A stretch of DNA of 64,000 bases from Spirodela intermedia (Eukaryota > Streptophyta > Magnoliopsida > Alismatales > Araceae). The stretch's first letter is position 1. Every line of letters starts with the position of its first letter. Under the pieces are notes generated by a model. That model saw only the letters and a program-made list of their open reading frames with translations, was not told the DNA's origin and made no database searches. The stretch is taken from assembly GCA_902729315.2 (NCBI GenBank), contig LR746271.1, forward strand, positions 1,751,001 through 1,815,000. Reading direction: 5' to 3'. This document shows, piece after piece, positions 1 through 12,259 of this stretch. A program made the translations under genes and the position numbers.

Positions 1-513
1 AATGTTAGAACTCTATTTTCCTACTTTTAACTTAATTTCTACTTCATTTAGTGATAATTTATGTGATTTAAAATTTTCAAACTATACTTCATTCAATTAC
101 GGTTCTTTCGACTTTTATAGATCTTAATTTGATCAGTTAAATCGTATGTGATCACTTACGTAAGAATCACTAAGTGGAACTCTATTTTCTCTTGATTCGC
201 ATTCGTCGGGTGCTAACATCATACTGATGTCTGCACCTTTATTTTCTTTTTTTGTAAATTTTAAATATATTTCCTTTTCATTTCCTAGTATAAAATTTAT
301 AGAAAATAGTATTATTTGAGGAAAATTTTGAATAATTACCAGATATTATACTACATTCCTTTGATCGACCTGGAAAATTATTGCTATTTTTGGAAGTTTT
401 AATGAATTATAATTGATATATTTGTTCAGAAAAACTTCTAAATATCTAAAAATTCGTATTTTCTAGTTTTATAAATTTTAAATTTGCGTGATTTAATATA
501 CAACGACTAAGTC
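1..513 (+). repeat. Athila-family LTR fragment, inverted
   Basis: This stretch reads as the reverse complement of the first roughly 510 bp of the Athila LTR at 48149. The ends ctaagtca and tgacttag correspond, and the landmarks around the GCGTGATTTAATATAC stretch match in reverse. It runs off the window at position 1. It holds no gene; the short ORFs in it are chance. Confidence 0.8.
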
Positions 514-1503
514 ATGTCATCACCCGATGAAGAGGAGCTGGATGGAGGAGGGGCGCGTGTTAGGGAGTTTTATCCTCAGGTTTGCATAGTAAGAGGAGGC
601 TCTTCATCACATCTAGTACGCTCTCAGGAGGTGGGGACTCGTTTCTTGGTAGATCATCTTCTTCTTGAGGACGGCTTATTCCTTGAACAATCAGATATAC
701 TTTACTCATAGATTCACGATCCGTTTATCACAATTCGTTCATCAATTTTAGTAACAACACTCCGCGAATTACGTTGACTAGATTTCCGTCGATGATCGAG
801 TGATTCCAGTGGCTTAATCTTTCACTGGTGATCTGCAATAAAATTATGATTAATTAGATACAAATACAAGTTTTTGGCTCTAGTAGGATTCGAACCTACA
901 CCGATTGCCTGTCTATATGAGAGAGATTTATGTAAGTACTATAATGCCCTTATATAGTGACGTTATTATGATATTATCTCTATTATAACTAAAGGTTAGT
1001 TTAGGTATTAAAATCTTCTAAATTATTTTAGAAAAAGGTGTGATGCAGGTTTAGTCCCACATCAGTTGTGTGTTGAAGTTTTGGACGAATATATAGTAAC
1101 ATCACATTTTCAAGTAATGAGTCTCTTACCCCACAACCCACTTACCCATCGGTGACATGGAAGGGGAGTGGCGCACGCCTACTCCCAATGATTCATAGCT
1201 GCTTGATCCTCTGCTCGCGACTCCCCCTGACTACGCTTTCGACTGGCTTGTGGACCCGGCTAGCCAGTGGGTCCCCCCTTTTTTCTTTTTTTAATTTTAA
1301 TTTCTTTTTCTTTATTTATCTCAAAAATAAGATTCTAAAAATCATATAAATTTATATAAAATCACATAATTAGAAAAAATTCATATGAATTAATTAAAAA
1401 TCAATTTCACAATTTTCACATAAAGATAAGTCTATTTATCATGAGTTAAGGCTAAAACTATATTATTTATTAATTATTAACTCTTGATAATAAAGACTTA
1501 TTA
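514..1503 (-). repeat. Athila-family LTR fragment, 3' two-thirds in display orientation
   Basis: From about 514 the sequence matches the LTR at 48840-49745 in the same orientation: the GAGGAGCTGGATGGAGG stretch, the TTTAGTCCCACATC motif, and the closing block of paired ATTATTTATTAATTATTAA ending in gacttatta (TA in place of the usual CA). It carries about 130 bp (roughly 914-1040) absent from the Athila LTRs at 48 and 57 kb but present in the solo LTR at 61.9 kb, so it belongs to that subfamily. A 65-codon ORF at 514-711 lies wholly in the LTR and is not a gene. Confidence 0.8.
876..913 (-). other. tRNA T-arm-like / Pol III B-box-like motif inside LTR
   Basis: On the minus strand positions 883-899 form a perfect 5-bp stem with a 7-base loop (GTAGG-TTCGAAT-CCTAC). 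It contains the B-box consensus GGTTCGAATCC and is followed by TAGAGCC like a tRNA acceptor strand. No D-arm or anticodon arm is seen, so this is not a tRNA gene. Decayed versions sit at the same place in the other LTR copies (about 49205, 57824 and 63137). Confidence 0.5.
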
Positions 1504-4500
1504 GTTACCATAGACCTATATATAATAGATAACACCATGTGACAATAACTCTAAAATATCTTAACTATTAAATGTGATACTACAATAGATACATGACGTG
1601 TACTTATTGTCGTGTTTAAATATCTATTATCTAATAATAATTATAACTAAGACATAATAAAATATTAATATATATATAAGTCTCAAGTTGAATATAGAGA
1701 GATTGATTAATCTATTGTGAAAAATTAATTTTATTTATATATAGAGTGATTTAAATATTTTATCACTATTTTACAGAAATAAAAAAATAGAAGGATGAGG
1801 TGAGAAAAATAAAGGAAGGAAATTAGAGAAAAGAAAGAGAAAAAGAGAGAGAGAGAAGATAGACCTCTCACAAAAGAGACAGAAGAGATCTCTTGCGAAA
1901 GAGAGAGAAAGAGAGAGATTGATCGATCAAGTAAGAGAGAGATCTCATGAGAGATGGAGAGAGAAGAAGAAGTCTCACGAGAGAGAGGGAGAGAGAAATA
2001 AAATAATAATAAAGATAGAGAAATACGATTAACATAATTTCACAATGACCATGATTCTACGATAAATGTGTGTTTAAGAATTCAAACACATGACATAAGA
2101 TTCAACTATAAAAATCAATAGAAAATAAGTTGGATATGATCTTAGCTTGATTTCTAACGAGTTTCAAAAGATTTAGAAAAGGAGCGAAGATCATTTATCA
2201 TCATTTGAATTAGTTCTACTTATTTCAATCTAAACATGTATGAAGTAAAATAAACTTACCTTAAAATATAAATAAATGTTGAAAGTATGTAAATAAATAT
2301 TAAAAATATAAATGAAATTATTTCTCAAGTTTAGTCTTACCTCTTCGACAATTGGAGCATCAGTGTTACAACTTGGTTTTGTTCAGATGTACCACACCAT
2401 GTTGGAAGTCATGGAAGTATCATTCAAAAGTACTATGCCACTTGCAAGAGAGATCCATTAAAAAGAGGATCAATGATGTTATCACCATTGTCTAAGGAGA
2501 GAAAGGAAGAGTTGACCACTCGCCGAAGGCCTTAAGTATAATTAGGAGAGGAAGGAATGAGCTTATTGATCACTAGAGGCATGATAGTGTATCATGACGC
2601 ATTGGTTGCTACTAGATCAGATGTGTTTGGTCATGTGGCACACTGAACAATGTAAGATTAACCCGCCATGAATCATTGTTGATCAAGAACTTAAGTGCTT
2701 GGTACTACGGCGCTTAATTAGTCGTTAGATCATCCTTTTTTGGTCATGTGTGTATTGAGTGATGTAAGATTGACAAACCATTGATAGACGCCTTTACACT
2801 TTGGGTATTGTGGCGGTTCACTAGCTGCATGATCTCTCATTTTTAATAATGTGGGCCGCTGAGTGCCATTGGAGCAAGCTGCTCTAGACCGCTGCCTTGA
2901 AACACACAAGAAAATTTAATCCTACATTAGAAGTATTTGAGGAATTGAGCTGAATATAATATTAAAGCTAAGTTCCATGTTCAAAGATCCCTTCTCTTGA
3001 ATAAAATAATACCTAAGACCATCTTGGGAGAAGGTACTAGGTGGTTCCCCCTCATGCGCACATATGTGTACAATGCTCTTTGCTCAACAATCAGTTGGCC
3101 CTCAAGATGTGGTAAGAGAGTGACACACTTGTGTAGAGCAAGTCCTTAGCCACTCAAGCCTAGCTCGTGGCTCCCCTAATCTGGGTCCACCCACTCAAGC
3201 ACAATGTCCCTCTAGGTCAACTATCAAGTGCCAACTTCCCAACTAGTGATATTTTTTTCTTTTATCTTATATTTTTTAAAATAAAAAAATTACACTAAGT
3301 CTAGTTTTATTTAAATAAAATTAAGTAAAGTTACATTAATTTTGAAAAATTGACAATATATTGCTATAATTATTATGCAAGTTAGCCCACAAAAATAAAT
3401 TAATAAAACTATTTAAAATTAAAAAAACTAACTTATTCAATACATGTCCAGATTCTCTATGTATACATGCCAATAAAACATAGTTCTAAATATCTAAAGT
3501 AAGCAATGGAATACTCGTGCTTAGAGTCATGTAAAAACTCTACATGAAGTAATTGTTTTTGGAAATATTTTCTCATAGACTTGTCAAAAAAAAATTCTTT
3601 CACCCTAGAGAAGTATTGAGAAGGATATAACGTAGACAAACCATTAAGAAATTGTCAAATCAATAAACTTGTTAGAAATTAACAGTTTTGTAACTATTTG
3701 TAGTTATCTTTCAATAAAGTAGATTGCACAACATATCATAAACTAATATGTACTCTACAAAATTCCCCATTGCCCTATAACCATAAAAACAAGAATGAAT
3801 ATTATCATAACATGGAATTACTTAAGCGCTAACATATAGTGCACATTGAGAAAGTTTTGAAATTAAGATGCTGGAGAAGACAACCTTTGTGAAAGCTATA
3901 GTGGTTAAAAAGCTCTAACATGAAGATACATATGTACAGTATCTAGATGACCCCTCTCTAACACTGCTTCAAATTTCTTGGAATCCCTTGAAATGTGCAT
4001 TTATTCCTCTCTCCCAAACACCCTAAAGATTAGTCGTAAAATATCATATCTTCATTATGCCATTTTGATTACCTACTTGTTCTTTGCATCCAATAATCTA
4101 TTGACATCTATCTATTCAAGACAAATTGAGAATCATTTTCCCTAGTTATTACGACATGACATGATAGTGTTGGCTGATCTATCAGTTTTTATATCATGAT
4201 TAACTTTATATTTCTGATCCACAATTAGGTTAGAGTAAGGATTTTCAGTCCCCTTTATAGATGTACTTTGAATGGATATAATACTCTCTCAAATAATATC
4301 GCATCTTATGAGAATATGTTTGAATTATGTCTTTCTCTATTTTGTTTCCAATTGCAATGACCACATACAAATAGAACTATGCATAAGCATATCCAACATT
4401 TACTCAGATCCACTATTCTCTTTATTTTTATGACAATTCTTCTTGATTTTTAAAAGATTGTCTGTAATTCACACCTACACCCAAGGCACATAAAACACTT

Positions 4501-5394
4501 TCTTTCATGAGGTGCATATTATTTTTAAATATACATTTCCACCTCAATTATCTCAAGTACCATATTTTTAGCACAGAATTTTCTACTTTAGGGCTGCAAC
4601 ACCTTTTGAGTCACCAATCAAAGAATAAGTAGTAGGCCACATAACAACTTGGCATAGAATCAGCAACGTGAATTAGGCATAAATTTGATATGTAAGGATT
4701 CTCATGTCTTTTGAGACTTCCATTAATATGTGTGGTCTTTGGTTGTAGTATTGTGTTTCCTTCACTTTATATCGCTTTGTACCTCATAGTCAGTTTCTTG
4801 CATGCCTAAGTCCATATCTTCAACATCTTTTAAGAAAAAGGATGGAGGTAGAAGGACATCTGGTGAACAACATTAATAGGTTTTTACCTTTGAAAATAAC
4901 ACAACTCCACTAGTATTTCTTTAGAGCATTCAAGATATTTCATGATGATATCATGGAGATTCTTTCTTACTCATGGAATGTTATAGAATATTAGAAGAAG
5001 CTACTTGGTTGGAATTTAGTAAAGGTAAGAAATCCACTTGAAAGAAGAACTATGCACTTCTCTCTCTTTTCCTCTCTCTCTCTCCCTCCCTGTCTCTCTC
5101 TCTCTATGCTTCGTCAAAGTTTGGAGAGGAGGCAAGAGCAAGGATTTGTTGGAAAATGATAATATTTTGCAAATAAACTCAAACTTATTTTTTAAAGACC
5201 ATTGAAACCTTATATTAATAAACCTATTTCATATGAAAATGCATGGCTAAATCTCCATAGGCCTACTATTACAGATGAATAATGCAGTTCCTTGTTTAAC
5301 CACCCGACATCAACCTTAATTTTTCTTTCGTCAATGTCAAGCAGCCTCCACATCACCTGCCAAACTTCTAATACCTTACTGTGATAATAGAACA
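1504..5394. other. AT-rich intergenic DNA, no gene recognised
   Basis: No ORF with a recognisable domain is present. A purine-rich GA tract (about 1795-2000) and CT tracts (about 5040-5105) are low complexity. Two loosely similar stretches (about 2620-2670 and 2730-2785, sharing GATGTAAGATT) suggest an old degenerate repeat. Short minus-strand ORFs at 3457-3639 and 5210-5395 match nothing I know. Confidence 0.5.
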
Positions 5395-5936
5395 TTGAGG
5401 TACTCGTGTTACCTTAAGAAGGGCATATAATAGGGGAGGAGAAGAGCCCAACATGACCACCCTTCTCACTTCCTGGCATCCAACTCTCCACAGCTCGCTA
5501 TCGACTCCTCATTTGCTGCTGCCACACCACAGCAACCCAAACTCCCTCCAAGCACTCCCCAAGCTTGCTCTAGAGCTTCACCTCTGCTATAGATGAGACA
5601 CACACACTCTCTCACAATACAACTCTCTCTCTCTCTCTTCTTTCTCTCCTTCCCATTTCTTCACTAGCAAGTGGAGTTCCTACCTTTTATAGAGAAAGAG
5701 GTCTAAAGAACCTTCTCTATTTTGACCTAACTCATTCTTCCCCCTTCCTCATGTAGATGCCTTTCTCCATCTGTCACAAATCTCTCATAAATCTGGAGGA
5801 GCCATTCCAGATGTGGGAGATTCATGATGTTCGAGTTTCCCTCGTTTGCTCGTACATTCTTGTGTGGCCCACTGCGCATGCGAGATGCCTGCCTACCTCT
5901 GTCTATGTGCATCTCACATGGCCTCTTGACCTTTAA
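5395..5936 (-). repeat. possible LTR downstream of chromovirus remnant
   Basis: This region follows the chromovirus pol tail on the minus strand, where a 3' LTR would lie. Read on the minus strand it has a TATA-like CTATAAAAGG near 5680-5690 and CT/GA-rich tracts downstream. Neither terminal TG/CA nor a target duplication was established, so the boundaries are approximate and the call is by position only. Confidence 0.25.
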
Positions 5937-6400
5937 ACCACTCAGAAAGTTTTGAAAGGGTCACATCCTCCACGTGGAATCTGGCATCCTCATTGGAGGG
6001 TGTTTGTCAAGATATTGATTGACCAATCTTTGACTACCATAGGTCGATATCATGGTCACATGTCTTGTCCTTGAGAGCTATACCCTACCACTTCACCAAA
6101 AAGTAGATGTGCTACTGACATTTGAACTTGTCTCCTTGGTTGTCATCTTGCCAGTCCAATATAGCTTCAATCTTCTCGAAGCATTGAGCATGCACTATAA
6201 GTGGTGCTCATTGTGATTGGTCGTGCTCCATGTTGTCTACATTGACCACATACTTTTTTAGAAGGGATACATGGAAGACCAAGTAGATGACAAGTTGTCT
6301 TGACAAACTGAGTTGATAGGCAAACCATCCTACCACTCTACAACCTCAAATGGGCCATTGTATTAAGGCACCAATCCATGATGTCACTTACTATACTTGA
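5937..6400 (-). pseudogene. decayed chromovirus (Ty3-gypsy) integrase C-terminus and chromodomain
   Basis: On the minus strand the conceptual translation, spread over several frames with stops, shows the landmarks of the C-terminal part of a chromovirus polyprotein. In order these are a GPFEVVE-like segment, then FHVSLLKKYV (about 6240-6265), then a chromodomain-like YFLVKW with downstream DHDIDLW. In this family the chromodomain targets integration to modified chromatin. At least three stops and several frameshifts make it non-functional. The rest of the element is not visible upstream, where the NLR-associated block begins at about 6430. Confidence 0.6.
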
Positions 6401-6429
6401 TTGCTTGTACAATGTTGGCATCAGCTGAA

Positions 6430-9385
6430 CTCAATCTGAAATAAATTAAAGAAAATAGAATTTTAGGAGCAGATGCATTCTCCTAATTAATGTAGGTTTA
6501 TAAAAATATACAACACAATACAAACACAACAATTCTCCTTTATGTTTTCAATGTTGGATATTTCAGCCATGTCCCCCTCAGTTTGCAATTGACTTGTCGA
6601 TGATTGTGCATAAAAAATATAAATAATTAGGCTACCTAATGTGAAAAATAATGGATATATTAAGTGAACCTGTATGATAGTAGATAAAATATGCAAGCAA
6701 CTAACATGCATGTGGAGAAATATCAAAGGAACCAATTAGCAAGATAGGATTAGATAAGAAATTATTTCTCAATAAAATCATCACATAGTTTAGGTGTCTA
6801 CATATTCAGCGAGGAAGACTAGGTGGAGAATGAAGAAATATTACCGCTAGCATCTCAACTACTAACTCCATCTCAAAATGTGGCATGATAGATGGCCTGT
6901 CAAGCCACTTCTACAGTTTATTCAATTGTCATGTCATAGTGGCACCTAGTTCAAGTAAATAATTGTTGATGGAGTGTATATATTGATAAATATAATCATA
7001 TCAGTGGTAAGGACAGCTAGAGGCATACCCATTGTTGTCCATGATGCCATATGTGTACGGTGATCTTGATCCAATAAAAAACTTTTTCCCTTTAAGCCTA
7101 CCTCCTTCAACATCAGCCTAGTACAGATCAGGCCATGTACATTGTAACTAGCTCGTTTTGTATATTTAACATTCTTAAAGTTCTTAGAGTAACACTTAAG
7201 ATTCTATGTTCTAGAATTTGAATCACAAATTTAGCACAACTTAATTGAACGAAGTTATCTCCATTCAAATTATACAAATAAATCTAAAGAATAGACCTAT
7301 CTTTATCCATCAAATAAAATGTGGAACACTAAGAATCAGACAAACTTTACATAATTTTGCACCATAATGTGAGAGAATTACTAGGCCAAGACTCACTCAA
7401 CAAGACAAATTGGCATCATCATGATGAGGAACATGGATCATTCACTAGGTTAGAACAATGTTAAAATAGTGTGGTCGATACTATTATTTTTCTGAGGGAT
7501 CTATGACCAGTTAACTCTCATATTCCCTTATCATGTGATGAAAGGAACATATAACATCAATTTGGCAGCCTATATATAGTTTTCAAAAAAGCATTTTCCA
7601 CAAAAAAGAAGTATTATTACAAAGAGTATAATTCAGAAATGGATTGGATGAATAGGATGGGAGACAACTTTTTGATAAAGATGATAATTCTTTCATATGA
7701 GGAACTTCATGTAATTACCATCACCTTCTTAGTATTTGCAATAATTGTTTGATTGGGTTATTTTGGTACCTTACACAATTAAATAGCCTACACTATAGGC
7801 ATTGCATGTAGGGTTTTCTTAAAGCAGGCTGAAAATAAACCCACATCACTTCTATTAAGTCTACTATTTATTGTATATGTACTAATATTTTTCTCTACAT
7901 AAATGTGGATAAAAGAACATAAATACTCATACTTTATTACACAATGACTTAAGGAAATATTTTTCTGATTGTCAATGAGATGCATGAAAAGTTTTGAACT
8001 AATTTCTTCAAACTTCAAATTCACAGATCTTGATTTCAAGACATTTCAAATAATGTTAATCTAATATCCAAAAATAATTTTCATGTCACTTGATCTGATT
8101 GATACCTAAGAAGCTTTCAAAGCATTTCAAATAGGGTTCTTCCTTTCCATCAAACACAATCAAGTAAGATGCAAACAAGAAAAATGTAGGGTTTCTATCA
8201 TTGATACTTTCCTTTGGCATATTTAACTTTATTGGAATAGAAATTATCACAAATTCTTGCATGCTAGGATCTAGCATAATACTTTTGACAGCTGACCATT
8301 CAAAACTAGGAAATTTTCTTTCATAAGGTAAAAAATAGCAGCCTTAGATTTTTCTCCTTATTTTTCTAAAAGAACAATAATAATTACCACATGCATGTAT
8401 TTCTAGTTTTTCTCATGACTTTGAATCTTGAAAATTCATTAAATAGACATGAGATTTGAAGGAAGAATTTTATTCCATGAGCATCTATAAAAGCCCCTTC
8501 AACTTGTTGTCATAGTAGGCATAGAGCCTATGATTGGGTTCTTTTCTGGGTAACTTGCAGGCTCTGTCAGAAGATTACCAACTCTATGAGATCATGTTAT
8601 GAATTCATTATGTACCAAAACAAATATGTGAAAGTTCTAAAAAAGTTGGATTGTGGACCCATTTTGTTACATTAGAGTTGCTTATGAGAGCAAAAAATAT
8701 AAATGAGAGCACTTTTTAAGATGAGATTTTTGTTCTGATCAATCAGTTTCTCTTACCTCGTTCTAAAATGTCGATCACACCTCAGTTGAATTGAATAAAA
8801 GCCCAAATGGTTAGAAAACTTTTGAACTAAGCTAAGAAATAAGAGGTTGTATAATTAAAATGAATTTAATATTCAGCAGTCAAGAGATAATAATAACCAA
8901 TAAATTAATGATGATCCCCCAAGTTTTACATACAAATAACTAGTATTCAACATGTGGATACATGCCTGAACAACATGAAGATAGTGGCTGTTAAATGCCC
9001 TCAGATTTTCACCACCAAAAAAGGGAGCATCCGTGCCAGATGCAAAGAAAAGGATTGCCCTTGCTTTCTTCAAGTCCATTCGCCACATTTTTTTCACGAG
9101 CAATAGACAGTTCAGATTCTTCCTTTGAATCATTATAGACAGTTCAAATATTTATATTATACTAGTTGATGACTTCCTTTCAGCAAGTTTGAAGCTTTCA
9201 CTTACAAATCTAATCTTCGACCTATCTCCTCTCCACCGGCTGCAGTAGATATCTTTTTAATGCGTGAAGATGCACTCACCTTCACGGTCGCAGTAGAATC
9301 TGGATTCTACTCCTTTGCTTCCCCCACCCACTGCGTCAGGTAGTTTTGTGGGAGAAAACTGAACAGCAAGGTCAAAGAACTAACA
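6430..9385 (-). repeat. NLR-cluster duplicated block A, copy 1
   Basis: Colinear with 20760-24100. Examples are 6590-6810 with 20840-21080, 7190-7600 with 22650-23060, 8870-9130 with 23395-23645, and 9170-9370 with 23690-23875. Partial copies lie at 33390-33830 and 37780-38215. It seems to carry a decaying multi-exon gene on the minus strand. One exon and an acidic exon-like stretch (about 9060-9133, motif SKEESELS) keep their frame between copies 1 and 3. The product is not recognised. Confidence 0.65.
9280..9372 (-). pseudogene. conserved exon of unidentified gene, copy 1
   Basis: Minus-strand exon ending at a consensus splice donor (GTGAGT, reading down from 9279). Its frame stays open in all three copies in the window (9280, 23773 and 33609) and includes the invariant GGGSKG followed by a Phe-Tyr-Cys run. 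Copy-to-copy length differences are multiples of three, which argues for past coding selection. This copy lacks the ATG found in the other two. The family is not recognised. Confidence 0.4.
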
Positions 9386-10146
9386 AAAACAAATAAACAA
9401 GAGACAATCTTATGAGCTTTACAATACTTGCTTATGAAAGTAGTATCTTGTTGAAATTCGCTCATGAACATTAAGCGGGCTTAAAATGGAATAGAAATAG
9501 GTTTTAAGGAACTGATATTCGAAGGTAAACATGAAATTTTTTGGTCATAGATTTTGGTTGGAAAACGTTTTATGTGCATGTTGCTGGTTCAGAGTATTTC
9601 TGTTCTATAGCATCTTCGAGTAGAAAGCTATTTATTGTTTAGAGTTCTTTGGGTGGGCTTGTGAACAACATACTTGAACAATCCGTGCCTAATGTTGATC
9701 TTATGAACTATGTACATGGTATTGTTCTTTTATGAACACTTTAATGAAATAATGTGTCTTTGGTTATTCTTGTTATCTTATGATGCTTATATCTTTCTAT
9801 TGATATTCTAGACTTCAAGTCTCTTACCTTGCTTTAAAGATTTTTATGGAAATATTTCTCTTATTTTTACCATGATAGAAACATTTATTCTTTTTTTTTT
9901 AGTCGTCTATATTTACTGTGAGATTTTTCTGCATTTAAAAAGTGTTTTTTGGTTAAATTTTGGACTTTTCTTAGTTTTTGATTTTCTGACAGTTCATATT
10001 GCATCGGCGGTGACTTACCGAAGTCAGACTGTTGACCAATCTGAGCCTAATCACCTCTTCTCTCCCGCCTTCGGCACCCCACCAAGAGCCGCCTTTTGAG
10101 GTGTTCGAGCTAGAGTCATCGTCCTTGCATAGTAGAAGACTAATGG
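9386..10146. other. spacer with one exon-like minus-strand ORF end
   Basis: The 9386-9545 part still matches block A copy 2 (23900-24100). Beyond that is AT-rich spacer. On the minus strand an open stretch at about 10137-10019 (containing SSSNTSKGGSWWGAEGG) ends at a strong splice-donor-like GGTAAGT. It may be an exon, but no family is recognised and no duplicate is seen. Confidence 0.25.
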
Positions 10147-10222
10147 AAACATGAGAGAGAGGAGAGGGAGAGGGAGAGAGAGAGAGAGACACACACACAC
10201 ACGCGTACACACACACAGAGAA
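10147..10222. repeat. (GA)n-(CA)n compound microsatellite
   Basis: Runs of GAGAG followed by ACACAC with short interruptions. The overlapping ORFs on both strands are made of these repeats and are not genes. Confidence 0.9.
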
Positions 10223-10235
10223 CACATTCAATCCT

Positions 10236-10595
10236 CGTCGGCGTCACACAGTGCAACCTCCTCACAGATGGAGACGGCAGGTTTCCGCATGCTATCACTG
10301 GCTTATAGATATTATTCCATGATGACAACGGACAATCCTGCCCTTAATCCGAAATTCACTCCGAAGTCATATAATGGTGATTGAAGGTATGTGTTGGATT
10401 TTGGGGGCGTCCTCTCTTCCCTTTTCGGCTCTATAACAGATTTCAGGTGACAAACCCCACACATCGAGGTCCTTCAAAGCAGCCATGTGTTCCAACCCGT
10501 CCGGAACTTATCTCTTTCAGGCTCCTCAGGCGGGGCATGGCCCCAACCTCAACTGCCCAACTGCCCAACTGCCCAACTGCCAAGCTCCTTGAGCA
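10236..10595 (-). pseudogene. CC-NLR 3' fragment (C-terminal LRR end plus downstream flank)
   Basis: On the minus strand about 10369-10595 matches the last LRR codons and stop region of the intact NLRs (compare 12290-12500 and 25800-26000). Positions 10236-10368 match the sequence just downstream of the NLR at 25748. A 9-bp unit (caactgccc) is repeated about four times at 10549-10582. The fragment is interrupted at 10596 by a short LTR-like insertion, and no NB-ARC domain remains. Confidence 0.75.
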
Positions 10596-10840
10596 CACAG
10601 TTAGGCCCCAGTGGGCCTAATTGCTATCGGCCTTGAAAAGAGGCCCAAAGGATCCCCAGCACCCCTTCTTGAAGGACCAAACAATCCCTTCAAGTGAGGA
10701 CTTTATGGAGGGTAGAATGGTTTTTCACTACTCAAGGAAAAGAGGATTAGGGCTTAGGTTTTAGAGGGGGAAGGGAATCGAGATATTATTGAACTGCAGC
10801 TGCGGCTGCAAGAGAGCGGGGGAACTCCCGAACGTCCCAA
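10596..10840. mobile_element. short LTR-like insertion in NLR fragment, copy 1 (3' truncated)
   Basis: Starts CACAGTTAGGCCCC and has the same GGCCTTGAAAAGAGGCCC, TTAGGGCTTAGGT and CGGGGGAACTC landmarks as the complete copy at 19171-19558. It sits at the same site in the NLR coding sequence as the other two copies. It breaks off near 10840 and joins a repeated flanking block. It probably derives from a solo LTR of a small retroelement. Confidence 0.6.
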
Positions 10841-12259
10841 GCAACAACCACTAAAAAAACGCCACACGTCATCAGATGTCACAAAAATAAGCTCCATGCA
10901 ACCAGAGTTACAAATATACTCAGATTTTTCCCATGGTGTGCACAATCAGCCGATTCCGGGACACATCATCCAAAGACAGATTTGATCAACTTCCGCTTAT
11001 CCAGTTAGTCATTCTGACTTTCAGAGTTTTGAACATGCTCACAACATTCAAAGATGCTTGCACATAAGACTACGTGTGCTGGCCGTACACGACAGATACC
11101 ATCTGATAAGCATCAAAGATGCATTCTCTTTATACAAAGCAAAGACAAAAAGATCATACATGCATTCTCCCTCAAAATCATTCATAGTGTAAAACCTATA
11201 TTTTATATCAGTGCGAAACAGTCAGGCGACTAAAAAATTATTGAAAATTAGCAGTCTCTACCCATCTATTTAACCATTATTTTTCATGTGAGATAATTCT
11301 TTGACATGATCCCTCACGAGTAGTCATGCCATACAAACATTAAGAACGCAGTGCACACAACGAAAAGATCAAAATCTGGGTTTATGTTAACACATGTATA
11401 ACCGAGAAATCCAACTCAAACGGACTGTCAATCATGAAATTGGCTTTTATTATAGTATGGATCATTCTCGGACAATAATAAATTATTTCATCCCCAAATG
11501 CAAGAATTAGGATACATTACACGAAATATGAGGGAACAAAAACTCGTTTCTTCTTTACACATCTAACGTTTAACCAGTGAAAGCTGTTGACCCACATCGA
11601 CTAGGTAGATATAGTGAGGTTGGATGATCGAATTCAGAAGCAAATGCCATGGAATGAAAAACATGGACTTATTGGCTTTCTCTTGATTGTCACCCTTGAT
11701 CCCAAGCTCACCTCTTCAACCATGGACAGTTATGCTCTAACACCTTTATCCATTCGGAAGTAATTCTATACAATGGCATTGTTCTCTAGCATGTGTACTG
11801 GCGCTACATCAAGCTGCAGCTGGTCCGCAGGTGCCGTACAGCATTGGGGTAGAGCTTTTCATGGCTCTTGTGACACTCAAGAGCAATATGGAAATAAATT
11901 CAAGACGAACAAAGCGTATTTAAGGAAATCGTCCGCTTCAATGCATTTGTGACGCGGTGTGCTTGGTGGATGGCTAAGTCATCAATGAGATCCACGTCCT
12001 CCACGTCATGCCTCTCTAGTTATCCTGAACGGCTCCACGTTCTTCACTCAATGGCGAGTGGGATCGTGCTGCATCAATATGACAAATGGGTTTTCCCCAT
12101 GTATCACAGATTTAGAGATATTACATTCTATCACTGTGACCCTGAAATGGTTATCGGATGTGTTGTATTATGTGCAAAGAAAAGTGGGGGAAAGGGGGTA
12201 TCCACATGGTTAGTCCCATATCTGAGGTTTTCCCGAGAGTCTGCCCGTGGAATCGCCGG
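10841..12259. repeat. NLR-cluster flanking block B, copy 1
   Basis: Homologous in parts to 25200-25740, 30820-32150 and 38220-39020 (landmarks CACGTCATCAGATG, CAATCATGAAATTGGCTTTTAT, TTGACCCACATC). It lies just downstream of an intact NLR, so it may hold that gene's 3' UTR and spacer. A 107-codon plus-strand ORF at 11949-12272 is not supported by similarity or conservation and is left out. Confidence 0.6.

Noticed and set aside
514-711. 65-codon ORF near the left end
   Set aside because: Entirely inside an LTR fragment; not kept in the other LTR copies.
876-913. tRNA gene call
   Set aside because: Only the T arm and part of the acceptor strand fit; no D arm or anticodon arm, and it lies inside an LTR present in several copies.
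10140-10384. ORFs on both strands with SLSLS or RERER composition
   Set aside because: Produced by the GA/CA microsatellite.
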